NCBI RefSeq assembly: GCF_001676785.2
Contig: NZ_CP015910.2
Span: forward strand, 1,426,001-1,490,000
Direction: 5' to 3'
Source: Brachyspira hyodysenteriae ATCC 27164
Lineage (GTDB): Bacteria > Spirochaetota > Brachyspiria > Brachyspirales > Brachyspiraceae
DNA: 64,000 nucleotides
The position numbers and the translations under genes were made by a program. Shown one piece after another: positions 32,691-42,348 of this stretch. Each line of letters begins with the position of its first letter. Position 1 is the stretch's first letter. Under the pieces are notes generated by a model. It was not told the origin of the DNA. It saw nothing but the letters and a program-made list of their open reading frames with translations, and did not search any database.

Positions 32691-33760
32691 TGAAAAAATT
32701 AAATGCTTATTTATTAAAAGAATTCCTATCTTTCTTTTTTGGTTCTTTGCTGCTTTTTGTTGTATTGGTTACAATAGCAGACTTAAGCAGCAGATTATCT
32801 TTTTATACAGAACATCCTGAATTAATTAATTATTTTATTACTTACCATTTAGCCAGAGCTCCGCATAATACATATTATATATTCCCTGTTGCTTTGATGT
32901 TTTCTTCTACTTATGTATTAGGTACATTTGTAAAAAACAAGGAAATGCTTGCTATTGAAAACTCCGGTATTAGTTTATTTAAATTTTCTATGCCTATGTT
33001 TATTATTGTAATTGGGCTATGTTTGTTTCTGGTATTTTTCTGGGAATTTGTAGCAGCTCCATTAAATAAAGTATCTTTTGCAGCAAATGATGCTATGCGA
33101 GGTCGTGAACAAGTATCTAAAAGCGGACCTTGGCAGCTTTTTGGTGGTAATAATCATCTATATTTTATAGAAACTTATTTTTATAAAGAACAATATATGC
33201 AAAATACTATTATAGTAAAACTAGATGATGACGGCGGAATTCAATTCAGAGTATCTAGTCCTCATATACAATGGAATAATGAGGATAGAAAATGGTATGT
33301 AATGGATGGGATATTGACTACATTTAGCGAAAATAAAGAAATAAAAGTAGAAAAAGTAAATAATTATCCATTAGATCTCTTAGAAAGACCGGAACATTTT
33401 TATGGAAGACCGCCTTTAGATGCTATGAGTTTGAGTGAAGAATCACATATAATAAAACTTCAAAAAGAAGTTAATATGAATACTTCAAAATTAGAAACTG
33501 ATTTGCATTATAGAATATCATATTGTTTTTCTGGTTTTATTATTGTTCTACTTGCATCATTATTCTCTAAATTTTCAACTCAAAGTGTTTTAGTTGTAAG
33601 TTTAGTTATGGTTATAATAGTTGCTTTGTTATATTATTCTATACTTATGGTTTTCAGATCTATGGGAGAAGCAGGTGATATTAATGCATTCATTGCTGCT
33701 TGGATGCCAAATATTATATTCGCTATACTTTGTATATTAGCATTTAAAAAATTCCATTAA
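32690..33760 (+). CDS. LptF/LptG-family permease
   Basis: This 356-residue protein has three N-terminal membrane segments, a large periplasmic domain at about residues 115-275 and three C-terminal segments. LNAYLLKEFLSFFFGSLLLFVVLVTIADLSSRL, IFPVALMFSSTYVLGTFVKNKEMLAIENSGISLFKF and FVAAPLNKVSFAANDAMRG are typical of YjgP/YjgQ permeases, which with LptB extract lipopolysaccharide or lipooligosaccharide from the inner membrane. That fits a spirochaete that makes lipooligosaccharide and the sugar locus in this window. LptF and LptG are not easily told apart, so I give no symbol. It overlaps the DUF2225 gene by one base. Confidence 0.9.
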   Translation: MKKLNAYLLKEFLSFFFGSLLLFVVLVTIADLSSRLSFYTEHPELINYFITYHLARAPHNTYYIFPVALMFSSTYVLGTFVKNKEMLAIENSGISLFKFSMPMFIIVIGLCLFLVFFWEFVAAPLNKVSFAANDAMRGREQVSKSGPWQLFGGNNHLYFIETYFYKEQYMQNTIIVKLDDDGGIQFRVSSPHIQWNNEDRKWYVMDGILTTFSENKEIKVEKVNNYPLDLLERPEHFYGRPPLDAMSLSEESHIIKLQKEVNMNTSKLETDLHYRISYCFSGFIIVLLASLFSKFSTQSVLVVSLVMVIIVALLYYSILMVFRSMGEAGDINAFIAAWMPNIIFAILCILAFKKFH

Positions 33761-33777
33761 TACAAATTACAAATCAT

Positions 33778-34218
33778 TTAATTTATTTTCATTTCCATAA
33801 TAACAGCATTAAATTGATTATTATAATATTTTTTTCTAACAGCTATTTCTTTAAATCCGTTTTTTAAATAAAACTTTTTAGCATTTATATTATTTTCATG
33901 TAAATCTAATTTTATACTTTTTATATTGTTTTTTTTAGAATCATTAAACATATATGATAATAATTTATTACCATAGCCATTATTATTTGGATATGTTGCT
34001 ATAAATATTATATCAATATCTGGCTCTAATAAAAAATAAATTAAAAAACCAGTTATTTGATTACTATCTTTTATAATAATTACTTTATGATATTTATCTT
34101 CTATATACTGTTTTATATAATCTTTAGATAGATGTATATATTCGCTTTTTGAAGATATAAAAAAAATTGAATCAATTATATTATCATCGATATTATCTAC
34201 GATTTCTATATTTTCCAT
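33778..34218 (-). CDS. GNAT-family acetyltransferase
   Basis: This 146-residue protein has a GNAT core: IIKDSNQITGFLIYFLLEPDIDIIFIATYPNNNGYGNKLLSYMF with the acetyl-CoA loop in NNNGYGNKL, then KSIKLDLHENNINAKKFYLKNGFKEIAVRKKYY, the usual last strands and helix. It resembles RimI-type N-terminal or small-molecule acetyltransferases; the substrate is unknown. It lies between the LptF/G gene (convergent, 17 bases) and the proS terminator, so it is probably transcribed alone. Confidence 0.88.
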   Translation of the reverse strand: MENIEIVDNIDDNIIDSIFFISSKSEYIHLSKDYIKQYIEDKYHKVIIIKDSNQITGFLIYFLLEPDIDIIFIATYPNNNGYGNKLLSYMFNDSKKNNIKSIKLDLHENNINAKKFYLKNGFKEIAVRKKYYNNQFNAVIMEMKIN

Positions 34219-34235
34219 TTTTATTAATAAAATAA

Positions 34236-34274
34236 AAAATGAATAAGAGAGTAAATTACTCCCCTATTCATTTT
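34236..34274 (-). terminator. Terminator after proS
   Basis: AAAATGAATA and TATTCATTTT form the outer stem, with GAGTAA and TTACTC pairing inside. On the minus strand the hairpin is followed by TTTTTTATTTT. It lies 15 bases beyond the proS stop. Confidence 0.8.
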
Positions 34275-34288
34275 ACTATATTGATTTA

Positions 34289-36025
34289 TTATAATCTGCT
34301 ATTTATTTCATTGAATAATTCTTGTTTTTTTGTTTTTACGTATTCAATTATATCTTCAACTTTCACTTCAACACTTTCCTGTGATTTTCTAAGTTTGAAT
34401 TCAACTACTCCTTTTTGAAGTGATTTTTTACCTACTATTATTCTTATAGGAATACCAATCAAATCGCAGTCATTAAGTTTAACGCCAAGTCTTTCTTTTC
34501 TATCATCAAACATAGTTTCAACACCAATAGAATTTAAAGTATTGTATATTTCTTCTGCTTTTTTGAATGAATCTTCAGTTTCTTTATCAATAGCAACAAC
34601 TATAGCCTCATAAGGGGCAACACTTATAGGGAATATTATACCTTTATCATCATAATTTTGTTCTATAACAGAAGCCAAAGCTCTATTAACTCCAATACCA
34701 TAACATCCCATTATAGGAGTAATCTCTTTATTATTTTCATCTAATACTTTGAAATTAAAAGCCTCAGTATATTTATCTCCAAGTTTGAAAATATGTCCTA
34801 ACTCTAAACCTTTTTTCTGATAAAGAGTTTCTCCGCATTGAGGACATCTATCACCTTCTTTAGCTGTTCTAAAATCCCCCCACACATCGATATTAAAATC
34901 TCTTTCTATATTAACATTTTTTATATGGGTATCATCTTTATTTCCACCTACTATTGCATCGGCTACTGATTTTATAGAGTTATCAGCAAATATTCTAATT
35001 TTCTTTTTTAATCCTATAGGAGAAGCAAAACCTACTCTAGCACCTGTAACTTCTTTTACAGTTTCTTCATCAGAAAGTTCTATATCTAGTCCTCCTAATG
35101 CATTAGATAATTTAGTTTCATTAATTTCTAAATCGCCTCTTATAGCAACTAGTATTATTTCATCTTCTTCAGTTTTATAAATTATACTTTTAATAAAATT
35201 CTTTGAAGATGTATTAAAGAATTTTTCTAAATCATTTATAGTTTTTATATCAGGAGTATGAACTTCTTCTAATGCTTTATCTGTATAAGATTTAGCAGCT
35301 TCCTCTTCTTTTACATTAGCTTTTTCAACATTAGCTCTGTAATCGCATTTAGAACAGAAAATTATTGTTTCCTCACCTACTTCACTTAATACCATAAACT
35401 CTTCGCTTCCTTCTCCGCCCATTGCACCGCTGTCTGCTTTTACGCTTACAGTATCGAGTCCCATTCTTTTGAAAATTTTTGTATAAGCACCGCTCATATC
35501 ATTATAAGTTTTATCAAGACATTCTTTAGTGATATGAAATGAATAAGCATCTTTCATTGTGAATTCTTTAGAGCGTATAACTCCGAATCTTGGTCTTATT
35601 TCATCTCTGAATTTAGTATGTATTTGATATAAAGTTAGAGGAAAATCTTTATATGACTGTATTTCATTTTGAGCTGTTATAGTGAAAGCCTCTTCATGAG
35701 TAGGGCCCATTGCCATATCAACATCATTTCTATCTTTTAATCTGAATAATTCTTTTTTAAATCTTTCCCATCTTCCTGAAGGTGTTAATAATTCTTTTGA
35801 AACAAGTATGGGCATTATGCATTCATTAGAACCTATTGCATCCATTTCCTCTCTTATTATATTAGATATTTTATTCAATACTCTAACTCCAAGAGGTAAA
35901 TACGAATAAAGTCCATTTGATATTTTTCTTGCAAGTGCTGCTCTTAACATTAATTTATTTGAAGCTATTATTGCATCACTAGGTGCTTCTTTCAATGTAG
36001 GCATAAATAATTTTGATAAACGCAT
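34289..36025 (-). CDS. proS: Prolyl-tRNA synthetase (bacterial type)
   Basis: It charges tRNA-Pro with proline. This is a class II synthetase of 578 residues: SNGLYSYLPLGVRVLNKISNIIREEMDAIGSNECIMPIL is the first part of the core, AMGPTHEEAFT and FRDEIRPRFGVIRSKEFTMKDAYSFH follow (motif 2 region), then an inserted editing domain at about 225-400 and motif 3 in GCYGIGVNRALASVIEQ. The C-terminal anticodon-binding domain contains FDDRKERLGVKLNDCDLIGIP. The insertion marks the bacterial ProS type with editing of mischarged alanine. It is followed by a clear terminator and preceded 79 bases away by dxr on the same strand. Confidence 0.97.
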   Translation of the reverse strand: MRLSKLFMPTLKEAPSDAIIASNKLMLRAALARKISNGLYSYLPLGVRVLNKISNIIREEMDAIGSNECIMPILVSKELLTPSGRWERFKKELFRLKDRNDVDMAMGPTHEEAFTITAQNEIQSYKDFPLTLYQIHTKFRDEIRPRFGVIRSKEFTMKDAYSFHITKECLDKTYNDMSGAYTKIFKRMGLDTVSVKADSGAMGGEGSEEFMVLSEVGEETIIFCSKCDYRANVEKANVKEEEAAKSYTDKALEEVHTPDIKTINDLEKFFNTSSKNFIKSIIYKTEEDEIILVAIRGDLEINETKLSNALGGLDIELSDEETVKEVTGARVGFASPIGLKKKIRIFADNSIKSVADAIVGGNKDDTHIKNVNIERDFNIDVWGDFRTAKEGDRCPQCGETLYQKKGLELGHIFKLGDKYTEAFNFKVLDENNKEITPIMGCYGIGVNRALASVIEQNYDDKGIIFPISVAPYEAIVVAIDKETEDSFKKAEEIYNTLNSIGVETMFDDRKERLGVKLNDCDLIGIPIRIIVGKKSLQKGVVEFKLRKSQESVEVKVEDIIEYVKTKKQELFNEINSRL

Positions 36026-36103
36026 AATATTTCCCTTAAAAGATTAAAAATTTTTTATTAATGATATATTATAAAATTAAAATTATCAACTATAGTATAT
36101 ATT

Positions 36104-37258
36104 TTATTTAGACATTGAATTAATTATCCAAGCTGTTTCTTTTCTTATTTCACTATCCATATTAATAATATTATCTATAGTTAATGGAACATTAATTTTT
36201 CTGTCGCATACTTTTGATACTATATTAAATATATCAGTGAAACCTATTTTCTTTTGTAAGAATGAATACACACATATTTCGTTAGCGGCATTTAAAACAC
36301 AAGGATAAAGTCCGCCTTTCTTTCCGCATTCATAAGCCAATCTAAGCATTATAAATTTATCAAAATCCATTTTATAAAAATTGATTTCTGAATGTTCATA
36401 TAGTTTTAATTTTTCAAAAGGTGTGTTTCTAATTTCAGGATAAGTTAATGCATGCTGTATAGGAAGACGCATATCATTCTTACCAATCTGGGCATAAATT
36501 TCTCCGTCATTCATTTCTATCATAGAATGTATTAAACTTTGAGGGTGAATGATTGTCTCTATTTTATCATAATCCAAATTAAATAAATGATGAGCCTCTA
36601 TAACTTCAAAGCCCTTATTCATCATAGTAGCACTGTCTATTGTTATTTTACTTCCCATAGCCCAAGTTGGATGTTTTAAAGCCATTTCAACTGTAACATT
36701 TTTTAATTCTTCTTTTGGAGTTCTGAAAAAAGGACCTCCTGAAGCTGTTATTATTACTTTTGAAAGCGATGTTTTAGGAAAATGTCTTAACATTTGAAAT
36801 ATCGCTGAATGTTCGCTGTCTATGGGTATTAAGCTAGAATTATATTCTTTTAATAATTGATTTATTATATCTCCGCCTACAACTAGAGTTTCTTTATTTG
36901 CTAATGCGATTGTTTTTCCTTTCTTTATTGCTTCTACTGTAGGTAAAAATCCAGCATATCCTGTAAGAGCATTAACTAATATATCGAAATCAGTATGCTT
37001 TACAAAGTCAGCTATAGTTCCCTCATATATATTTAGATCTTTTGCACAGTCATAATCTTTAAAAATATTCTCTGCATTCTTATCAGATATATTTACAGTT
37101 TTAGGTTTGAACTCTGCACATAAATTGTTTAATATATCTATTTTACTATTTGCAGACATTCCTACTATTTCAAAGTCATTATTAAACTCTCTCACAACAG
37201 AACATGTATTTGTACCAATAGAACCTGTGGCTCCTAACAAAAGAATTCTTTTTTTCAT
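36104..37258 (-). CDS. dxr: 1-deoxy-D-xylulose 5-phosphate reductoisomerase
   Basis: It converts 1-deoxyxylulose 5-phosphate to methylerythritol 4-phosphate with NADPH, the first committed step of the MEP isoprenoid pathway. The 384 residues show the NADPH fold LLLGATGSIGTNTCSVV, ALANKETLVVGG, the metal-binding PIDSEHSAIFQ, ITASGGPFFRTP, HPTWAMGSKITIDSATMMNKGFEVIEAHHLF and IIHPQSLIHSMIEM, all signatures of DXR. It shares orientation with proS (79-base gap) and diverges from the GldG-like gene across 221 bases. ATG 37258 follows GGGAG about 4 bases upstream. Confidence 0.97.
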   Translation of the reverse strand: MKKRILLLGATGSIGTNTCSVVREFNNDFEIVGMSANSKIDILNNLCAEFKPKTVNISDKNAENIFKDYDCAKDLNIYEGTIADFVKHTDFDILVNALTGYAGFLPTVEAIKKGKTIALANKETLVVGGDIINQLLKEYNSSLIPIDSEHSAIFQMLRHFPKTSLSKVIITASGGPFFRTPKEELKNVTVEMALKHPTWAMGSKITIDSATMMNKGFEVIEAHHLFNLDYDKIETIIHPQSLIHSMIEMNDGEIYAQIGKNDMRLPIQHALTYPEIRNTPFEKLKLYEHSEINFYKMDFDKFIMLRLAYECGKKGGLYPCVLNAANEICVYSFLQKKIGFTDIFNIVSKVCDRKINVPLTIDNIINMDSEIRKETAWIINSMSK

Positions 37259-37479
37259 AATACTCCCAAATATTATAATAATAGTATAATATTCTATACT
37301 ATTATTATAAATTAATAAATAGCTCTAATAATTAAAAAATATTGTTTTATGTATTTTTTTTAATAGCCGATAATATACCAGAATAAGTATAACTAAACAT
37401 AACTATTGAAATTTATCATTAATTATATATAATATTTATTCAAATTAATTGAAATTTTTAAAAAACGGATTATTACTAA

Positions 37480-39108
37480 ATGTCAAATAAGAAATTTAAT
37501 TTAAAAATAGTTACATTAGCTTCTTGGGTATTATTATTTTTTGCTTGGATTTTCTTTTATGCCGTAACCCAAACTCCTACCCCTGTTTTTTGGGGAGTAT
37601 TAGCATTTACTTCTATAATAACTATTATAACATTAATAGTAGATAGGAAACAGATAGTATCCTTTTTAAAGATGCGATTTGTTCATAAAGCTTTTTTTGG
37701 AATACTATCGTTAATAATAATTCTTGCTATACTTGTAGGTTTATATATTATAAGTATAAACTTCCCTATAAGATTTGACTTGACACAAAATAAATCATAT
37801 ACAGTATCTCAGCAAACTATGGATGTTCTATCAAGAATAGACAGTCCTCTTTCAATAGTAGTTTTAAGATCTCCTAGTACAGATCCAACTTCAGCAGATT
37901 GGAGAGCTGATTTATTATTGGAACAGTATAAAAGAATAAATAAACATATAAGTGTTGAATATATTAACCCTATAGAAAAACCTTCTGCTAAAAGTAAATA
38001 TCAAATGACTCAGGTTGGGGAAATAGTATTTACTTACGGACAAGGTAAACAAGTTAGAGTATATAGAAAAGATTTAACAACTCAGTCAAAAGTAACTTCC
38101 GATCCTTTATTCGTTGGAGAAGAAAAATTTACTCAGTCTATATACACTTTACTTGATACAGAATCTTATACTGTTTACTTCACTGTAGGACATGGTGAAA
38201 GACAGATTCAAGATAGAGGCGGTGAAGGTTTATCTTATGTAAAAACTTATTTGGAAAATGAAAATTACAAAGTTAAAGAATTAAATATAATACTTGAAAA
38301 TATTCCTACAGATGCATCACTTATAGTAATAGCAGCACCTGTTGAAACATTCAGTGATTTTGAAATAGAAAAATTAAATAACTATGTAAAAACAGGTGGA
38401 AAACTTCTTGTATTATATGATAGTTTTATGGATAGAAGTAAATTTAACAGCAATTTAGGTAATTTCTTATCTGATTGGGGATTCAAAACTAAAAATGACT
38501 ATATAATAGATCCTGCTTCAAGTGTTGTTATACCTGTTAATATAGTACCTCAATATACTTCTCATCCTATAACTCAAACATTAAAAGAAGGAAATGTATT
38601 TGCTTGTTTGGTTGTTGCTAGAAGTATATTAAGCGGTGAAAATAAATATAACGGCAGCTTTGAAAATATAATAACAACTACTCCTCAAGGTTATGGAAAA
38701 GAAGAAGCTACTTTTGATTTATCAAGAGCTAGATTCAATCCTAGAACAGATATACAAGGACCTGTGCCTTTGGCTATAAGCGGTACTTATGAGATAGAAG
38801 GAAGAAAAGATCCTGCAAGAATAGTAGTATTTGGTGATGCTACATTTGCATTGAATGCATATATCAATCCTGAACAAGGACAGTCTGTAGATATTGCTTT
38901 TGCCGGAAATAAAGACTTATTTATGAATACTGTTGCTTATCTATTAGAAGCTAGACAGAAAATTACTATAAGACCTAAAGAAGCAAGTATTAAAAATCTT
39001 ACTCTTACAACAACTCAAACTAACTTTATCAGATATGTTGCTCAAATAGGTTTGCCTTGTTTGTTCGGTATACTTGGTATATTAATATGGTTCTTTAGAA
39101 GAAGATAA
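37480..39108 (+). CDS. GldG-like ABC transporter auxiliary protein
   Basis: This 542-residue membrane protein has three N-terminal membrane helices (residues 10-95), a large extracytoplasmic region and one C-terminal helix before FFRRR. The extracytoplasmic part begins FDLTQNKSYTVSQQTMDVLSRI and contains VYFTVGHGERQIQDRGGEGLSYVKTYLENENYKVKEL and the Rossmann-like LIVIAAPVETFSDFEIEKLNNYVKTGGKLLVLYD, the pattern of the ABC_transp_aux/GldG family found with GldA/GldF-type ABC exporters. No partner ATPase or permease lies next to it here; any partner would be upstream or elsewhere. Its role in gliding is not implied, as the family is widespread in spirochaetes. Confidence 0.85.
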   Translation: MSNKKFNLKIVTLASWVLLFFAWIFFYAVTQTPTPVFWGVLAFTSIITIITLIVDRKQIVSFLKMRFVHKAFFGILSLIIILAILVGLYIISINFPIRFDLTQNKSYTVSQQTMDVLSRIDSPLSIVVLRSPSTDPTSADWRADLLLEQYKRINKHISVEYINPIEKPSAKSKYQMTQVGEIVFTYGQGKQVRVYRKDLTTQSKVTSDPLFVGEEKFTQSIYTLLDTESYTVYFTVGHGERQIQDRGGEGLSYVKTYLENENYKVKELNIILENIPTDASLIVIAAPVETFSDFEIEKLNNYVKTGGKLLVLYDSFMDRSKFNSNLGNFLSDWGFKTKNDYIIDPASSVVIPVNIVPQYTSHPITQTLKEGNVFACLVVARSILSGENKYNGSFENIITTTPQGYGKEEATFDLSRARFNPRTDIQGPVPLAISGTYEIEGRKDPARIVVFGDATFALNAYINPEQGQSVDIAFAGNKDLFMNTVAYLLEARQKITIRPKEASIKNLTLTTTQTNFIRYVAQIGLPCLFGILGILIWFFRRR

Positions 39109-39150
39109 AATAATATATTACAATGAAGGCTATGCATAAGTTAATATAGT

Positions 39151-40425
39151 ATGAATAATATAAAACTTTTATACAAAAAATATTCATATTATATTAACTA
39201 TGCTTTATTAGTATTTATAAATGGCATTGCAAGTGTATTAAATTATGTATCTTCAATATATGTAAACAGAAGTTTATCAATATCTGATTTTGCACATTAT
39301 AACGGTATTATCAATATATATTCAATAATAGTTCTAACAGTATCAAGCTTTAGTTATTATATTATGCATCATTATAAAGATGATGAAGATGCTAAAGTTT
39401 ATTGGGCTTACGGCTACATTATAGCATTTATAATATCTTTATTATATATATTATCAATACCATTAATAGATATACTATTTAATATAAAAAGCTACCCATC
39501 TCTTTTTATAATATCAATTGGAATATTCGCAACGATTTTAGGTATAGTTTCTCAGTCAATATTAAAAATTAATAACTATATAGCCTATGACTATACAGCA
39601 AGTTTAATAGCAATATTAATATCCAAAATTTTATTATTAGCATATTTTATTATTACAGGATTGACATTATTCAAATCTATTATAACAGTTACTTTATTCT
39701 GCGTACTATATTTAATAATCAATTTAATAGAATTGAAAAAAGTTAATCTACCCTATTTTATACCATTAAATAAAATAAAAATGTATTTCTCTAAACAAAA
39801 TCTATCAGTATTTTTAAGCTATATAATACATATTGTAATAATAAATTTTATATTCAATTGGATATCATTAAGCGATGTACTTATGGCAAACAGATATTTG
39901 GATAAAACAAGTGCAGGCTACTACTCTACTATATCATTAATAATAAAAATGTTTTTCTATATAGGAACTCCTGTTGCATCAGTTATGTTTTCTTATATTT
40001 TAATAGCTAAAAAGGATAATAATAAAAATAAAGAAAGAAAGATAGTTTATTATTCCATTGCACTTTTTGTATTTGCATCTATTTGTTTATCAGCATTTTT
40101 AATTATATTTGCAAAACAAATAGTATTAATACAATTTACAAATAGATATGAAGCCATTATTCCATTGATTCCGCAGGCTGTAATATTTGGATTTTCCTTA
40201 GGATTTACAGTTATTGCCTTCAATTACGGACTTGCTTATAAACTTTTCGCACCATTTTACGGATACTTAATTATATTTGCTTATGTATATTTTTCATTAA
40301 GAAACGGACTTAGAACCTTTGAAAATTTCATGTTCATAATGAAAATATTTTTTATAGCATTACTTATATATAATATCTTAATCATATTAATACATAGAAT
40401 AATATTAAGAACTAATGAAAACTAA
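39151..40425 (+). CDS. Polysaccharide flippase-like membrane protein
   Basis: This 424-residue protein is almost entirely membrane segments, about 12, with short loops. Layout and phrases such as NYVSSIYVNRSLSISDFAHYNGIINIYSI, FNWISLSDVLMANRYLDKTSAGYYSTISLIIKMFFYIGTPVASVMFSY and the second-half repeat fit Wzx-type flippases of the MOP superfamily, which move lipid-linked sugars across the membrane. Similarity is by topology and the SLSxxDVLMANRYL-type motif, so the substrate is open. It starts 42 bases after the GldG-like gene without a clear promoter. It may serve the sugar locus at 11.7-20.4 kb though it is unlinked. Confidence 0.8.
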   Translation: MNNIKLLYKKYSYYINYALLVFINGIASVLNYVSSIYVNRSLSISDFAHYNGIINIYSIIVLTVSSFSYYIMHHYKDDEDAKVYWAYGYIIAFIISLLYILSIPLIDILFNIKSYPSLFIISIGIFATILGIVSQSILKINNYIAYDYTASLIAILISKILLLAYFIITGLTLFKSIITVTLFCVLYLIINLIELKKVNLPYFIPLNKIKMYFSKQNLSVFLSYIIHIVIINFIFNWISLSDVLMANRYLDKTSAGYYSTISLIIKMFFYIGTPVASVMFSYILIAKKDNNKNKERKIVYYSIALFVFASICLSAFLIIFAKQIVLIQFTNRYEAIIPLIPQAVIFGFSLGFTVIAFNYGLAYKLFAPFYGYLIIFAYVYFSLRNGLRTFENFMFIMKIFFIALLIYNILIILIHRIILRTNEN

Positions 40426-40470
40426 AATAGTAATTAAAAAATATTATAAAGCTAGTTATAAAAATTATTT

Positions 40471-41274
40471 TTAGAATCTACCACCTTTTTCAGAAATCAA
40501 CTTCGTTATTTTACTATTATTTTTAGTTATTGCATAATATAATGCTGTGTTTACATCTTTATCTTTAGCATTAAGATCAGCTCCAGCTTCTATCAATAAC
40601 TCAGCTAATTCTGTATTATAATCAAAAATTACCCACATTAAAGTAGTAATATTTTCTAATTGTATATTTCTTGAATCATCTTTTATAGATAATCTAGTAT
40701 TAACATTAGCACCAGCTTTTATTAATAATTCAGCTACTTCTTTATCTACATTAAATGTCAAAGGAGTAAAATCTTTTAAATATAATCCATCTGTCTTGAA
40801 TGATACTTTTGTATTTACATCAGATTTTCTTTTTATAAGCATTTTTGATAAATCTGTTTTCTCACGCTGTATAGCATGTATTAAAGCTGTAAATCCCGAA
40901 TTGTCTTTTATATTAACATTAGCACCTTTTTCTATAAGTAACTCTGCTATTTCATATCATTCATAAATAATAGATAAAATTAAAGGTGTAGCACTGCTTT
41001 CTTTCTCTTTTTTATTGAGATCTGCACCTTTTTCTATTAGCAGCTTTGCTATTTCATCTTGCTTATAAATGATAGATAACATCAAAGGTGTAGCACCATC
41101 AATAATATCTAAATTTATATTGACTTTTTTATTATTTAAAAAATCTAAAACTTCTTCTTTATTACCATTCGCTATATATGATACAAATTCTTTTTTATCT
41201 TTACTAAGTTCTGGATACAGTGCATTGAAGCTAAATAAAGTATACAATATTGCCATCAATACAATTTTTTTCAT
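40471..41274 (-). pseudogene. Ankyrin-repeat protein gene broken by in-frame TGA
   Basis: The frame from ATG 41274 starts with a signal peptide (MKKIVLMAILYTLFSFNALYP) and ankyrin repeats, meets TGA at 40957-40959, and continues in the same frame with further ankyrin repeats (YEIAELLIEKGANVNIKD) to a stop at 40471. No frameshift is needed to join the parts. In the paralogue at 41491-42189 the matching position is glutamine (IIFKQDEIAK against IIYE-stop-YEIAE). So this is a 267-codon gene inactivated by one nonsense change with nearby substitutions. A truncated 105-residue product could still be made. It is a tandem duplicate of the next gene upstream. Confidence 0.85.
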
Positions 41275-41438
41275 ATAAACCTCTTTTTAAATTATATACA
41301 AAATATACTAATTACATTGTTTTGTCAATTATATACTTCATTATGGTATGTAATTTTACAATGATCACATTTAATTATTTAGGCTATTTTAATAGTAGTA
41401 ATATTTGTATATTTAACTTTTTAATGATTTACAAATAA

Positions 41439-41472
41439 AAAATCTCTATCAGCTTTAGCTCATAGAGATTTT
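41439..41472 (-). terminator. Terminator after ankyrin gene
   Basis: AAAATCTCTAT and ATAGAGATTTT pair, extended by AGC and GCT after one mismatch, around a 4-base loop. On the minus strand TTTTTTATTTG follows. Confidence 0.8.
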
Positions 41473-41490
41473 AAAACTATATATTTTTTA

Positions 41491-42189
41491 TTATTTAGCA
41501 CCTTTGGTTATAAGTAACTGCTCTATTTTAGCATTATTTTTCTCTTTCGCATAATCTAATGCTGTTTTTCTGCTTTTATCTTTAGCATTTATGTCAGCTC
41601 CGGATTCTATCAATAACTTAGCTATTTCAGAATTATCATTAAAAATAAACCACATTAAAGGTGTAGCATTTTCTAATTTTATATTTTTTCCAGCATGTTG
41701 AAAAGAGAATTTAATATTAATGTCTGCACCAGCATTTACTAATGATTGAGCTACTTCTTTATTTTCATTAAGTATTAAAGGAGTAACGTTTTTCATATAT
41801 ACCACATTTTCATTTAATGATACTTTTGTATTTACATCAGCTTTTTTTTCTATAAGTATTTTTGATATTTCTATTCTATTATACATTATAGAATATATTA
41901 AAGCTGTGAATCCTGACTTGTCTTTGATATTAAGATCTGCACCTTTTCCTATAAGCATTTTTGCAATTTCATCTTGCTTAAAAATAATGGAAAATATTAA
42001 TGGTGTAGCACTATTTTCTATCCTGGCATTTATATTAATTTTCTTATTATCTATAAAATTTGAAACTTCTTCAATATCACCGGATGCTATATACGATAAA
42101 AACAGTGATTCATCTTCAGAGTTTGCTGGATACAATGCATTAAAACTAAATAAAGTATACAATATTGCCATCAATACAATTTTTTTCAT
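41491..42189 (-). CDS. Exported ankyrin-repeat protein
   Basis: This 232-residue protein has a signal peptide (MKKIVLMAILYTLFSFNALYP, probable cleavage after residue 21-25) and then ankyrin repeats: ATPLIFSIIFKQDEIAKMLIGKGADLNIKD, TALIYSIMYNRIEISKILIEKKADVN, TPLILNENKEVAQSLVNAGADIN, ATPLMWFIFNDNSEIAKLLIESGADINAKD. These are protein-binding modules; here they would act in the periplasm or outside. AGAGG lies 7 bases before ATG 42189. Its signal peptide and upstream sequence are nearly identical to the broken copy next door, so the duplication is recent at the 5' end while the repeats have diverged. Partner unknown. Confidence 0.9.
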   Translation of the reverse strand: MKKIVLMAILYTLFSFNALYPANSEDESLFLSYIASGDIEEVSNFIDNKKININARIENSATPLIFSIIFKQDEIAKMLIGKGADLNIKDKSGFTALIYSIMYNRIEISKILIEKKADVNTKVSLNENVVYMKNVTPLILNENKEVAQSLVNAGADINIKFSFQHAGKNIKLENATPLMWFIFNDNSEIAKLLIESGADINAKDKSRKTALDYAKEKNNAKIEQLLITKGAK

Positions 42190-42290
42190 ATAAACCTCTT
42201 TTTAAAAATATTGGAAAAATATATATTGTTATATTATTTTGTCAATATGATTATTTGAAATTGAATAATTTTAATATTTTAAAACAATAA

Positions 42291-42321
42291 AAAAGCTGAC
42301 AACTTATTGTTATCAGCTTTT
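42291..42321 (-). terminator. Terminator after Crp-type gene
   Basis: AAAAGCTGACAAC and GTTATCAGCTTTT pair over 13 positions (one wobble) around TTATT. The minus-strand copy ends in TTTTTTATTG. It lies 28 bases beyond the stop of the Crp-type gene. Confidence 0.85.
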
Positions 42322-42348
42322 AAATAATTTTATTATTAATAATAAAAA

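Noticed and set aside
40957-40959. TGA in the ankyrin gene read as selenocysteine
   Set aside because: The paralogue has Gln there, the repeat gives no reason for a redox residue, and no insertion element was seen after it.
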